Source: Candidatus Pelagibacter sp. (GTDB lineage Bacteria > Pseudomonadota > Alphaproteobacteria > Pelagibacterales > Pelagibacteraceae). From it: a stretch of DNA of 5,741 bases. Below the pieces are notes generated by a model. That model saw only the letters and a list, made by a program, of their open reading frames with translations, made no database searches and was not told the DNA's origin. Location of the stretch: assembly GCA_016777545.1 (NCBI GenBank), contig JADHRH010000063.1, positions 1 to 5,741 on the forward strand. Direction: 5' to 3'. Positions within the stretch are counted from its first letter, which is position 1. Each line of letters opens with the position of its first letter. A program made the position numbers and the translations under genes. Positions 5,417 through 5,741 of this stretch are shown piece by piece.

Positions 5417-5637
5417 AATACTTATTTTTATCTTTAATTGTATTTTTAACTTCGTGCTCATTAAACAAAGAATCTACTTATTGGAATGAAGATCCTATTA
5501 AAAAGTCTAATGATGACAAAAAACTTTCTCAAATATTAAAAAAAACAGGTGATTACAAATCTATGACTTTTGATGAATTTAACCTCTTTCTTAAAGATTA
5601 TTCAAAAAATGCAGAATACCCAGATATTAACCAATAG
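5413..5637 (+). CDS. Small putative lipoprotein of unknown function
   Basis: A 74-residue product with a basic-hydrophobic N-terminus (MKYLFLSLIVFL) and a lipobox LTSC at residues 12-15, so Cys15 would be lipidated after signal peptidase II cleavage. The mature part is about 60 residues, charged, with no cysteines and no recognised domain; MTFDEFNLFLKDYSKNAEYPDI is its most structured-looking segment. The start is TTG at 5413, chosen because AAAGGA (5402-5407) lies five bases upstream and the frame gives a complete signal peptide; the TTG overlaps the argC stop (TTGA), implying translational coupling. It abuts the next ATG with no gap. I do not recognise a family. Its place between two amino-acid biosynthesis genes does not reveal a role and may only reflect operon packing. 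Confidence 0.75.
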   Translation: MKYLFLSLIVFLTSCSLNKESTYWNEDPIKKSNDDKKLSQILKKTGDYKSMTFDEFNLFLKDYSKNAEYPDINQ

Positions 5638-5741
5638 ATGAAAAATATAATCAACATTGCTGTAGTTGGTCTAGGACAAGTTGGTATTTATTTGTTAAAT
5701 GAACTTAATACTAAAAAAAAAGATATTGAACTTAAGACAGG
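5638..5741 (+). CDS. hom: Homoserine dehydrogenase, N-terminal fragment (cut by window)
   Basis: Thirty-four complete codons are visible. The protein starts MKNIINIAVVGLGQVGIYLLNEL, a Rossmann NAD(P)-binding strand with GxGxxG at 11-16, followed by NTKKKDIELKTG. The pattern GLGxVG, then a short helix, then a basic segment and KTG (usually R-G-R or KTGK in this family) fits homoserine dehydrogenase, which reduces aspartate semialdehyde to homoserine for Thr and Met. Other Rossmann dehydrogenases are possible from so short a stretch. The ATG directly follows the stop of the lipoprotein gene, so the two are probably co-transcribed. If correct, its product feeds, after acetylation, the MetY reaction encoded earlier in the window. 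Confidence 0.7.
   Translation, partial: MKNIINIAVVGLGQVGIYLLNELNTKKKDIELKT

Noticed and set aside
1..5741. CRISPR arrays, insertion sequences, tRNA/rRNA genes, phage or defence genes
   Set aside because: I saw no spaced direct repeats, terminal inverted repeats, transposase-like proteins, cloverleaf sequences or defence-type domains; every sizeable gene is a core function.

Overview
The window is very AT-rich, gene-dense DNA with intergenic gaps from 0 to about 210 bp. Together with the protein character (Lys/Asn/Ile-rich, compact) and the gene content, this points to a streamlined marine alphaproteobacterium of the SAR11 / Pelagibacter type. The taxonomic call is inference: it rests on low GC, short gaps, the alphaproteobacterial rplM-rpsI-argC order, and a SAM-II-type riboswitch leader before metY.

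Layout. On the left are the 3' part of a MerR-type regulator and rpmG (ribosomal protein L33), both forward. A small AroQ-type chorismate mutase follows on the reverse strand, and then ctaA/COX15 (heme A synthase) forward, divergent from it. ctaA runs tail to tail into metY (O-acetylhomoserine sulfhydrylase, reverse), with their ends overlapping by 8 bp. A 212-bp divergent control region separates metY from rplM, the first gene of a forward run: rplM, rpsI, argC, a small putative lipoprotein gene, and the start of a homoserine dehydrogenase gene (hom) cut by the window edge.

The most interesting element is the metY leader (reverse strand, about 3242-3363). It holds two successive copies of a SAM-II-type pseudoknot aptamer. 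Each has a short P1 stem, a loop carrying AUUUG and UAUUG, and a 3' CUAAAAA(A)GG strand that can pair back into the loop. The upstream copy runs straight into six U residues, which suggests control of transcription. The downstream copy contains the metY Shine-Dalgarno sequence, which suggests control of translation. This would be a two-stage SAM sensor on one methionine gene. Tandem SAM-II/SAM-V leaders are known from Pelagibacter, so the principle is not new. Having two SAM-II-like copies on metY is worth checking.

How the genes connect. Hom makes homoserine; after acylation, MetY adds the sulfur, and the riboswitch would close this branch when SAM is plentiful. ArgC serves arginine synthesis, the chorismate mutase serves Phe/Tyr synthesis, CtaA supplies heme A to aa3-type oxidase, and rpmG, rplM and rpsI are translation genes. 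I see no mobile elements, CRISPR, tRNA or rRNA. No previously undescribed multi-gene system is evident; this is core-genome DNA with one notable regulatory RNA region.
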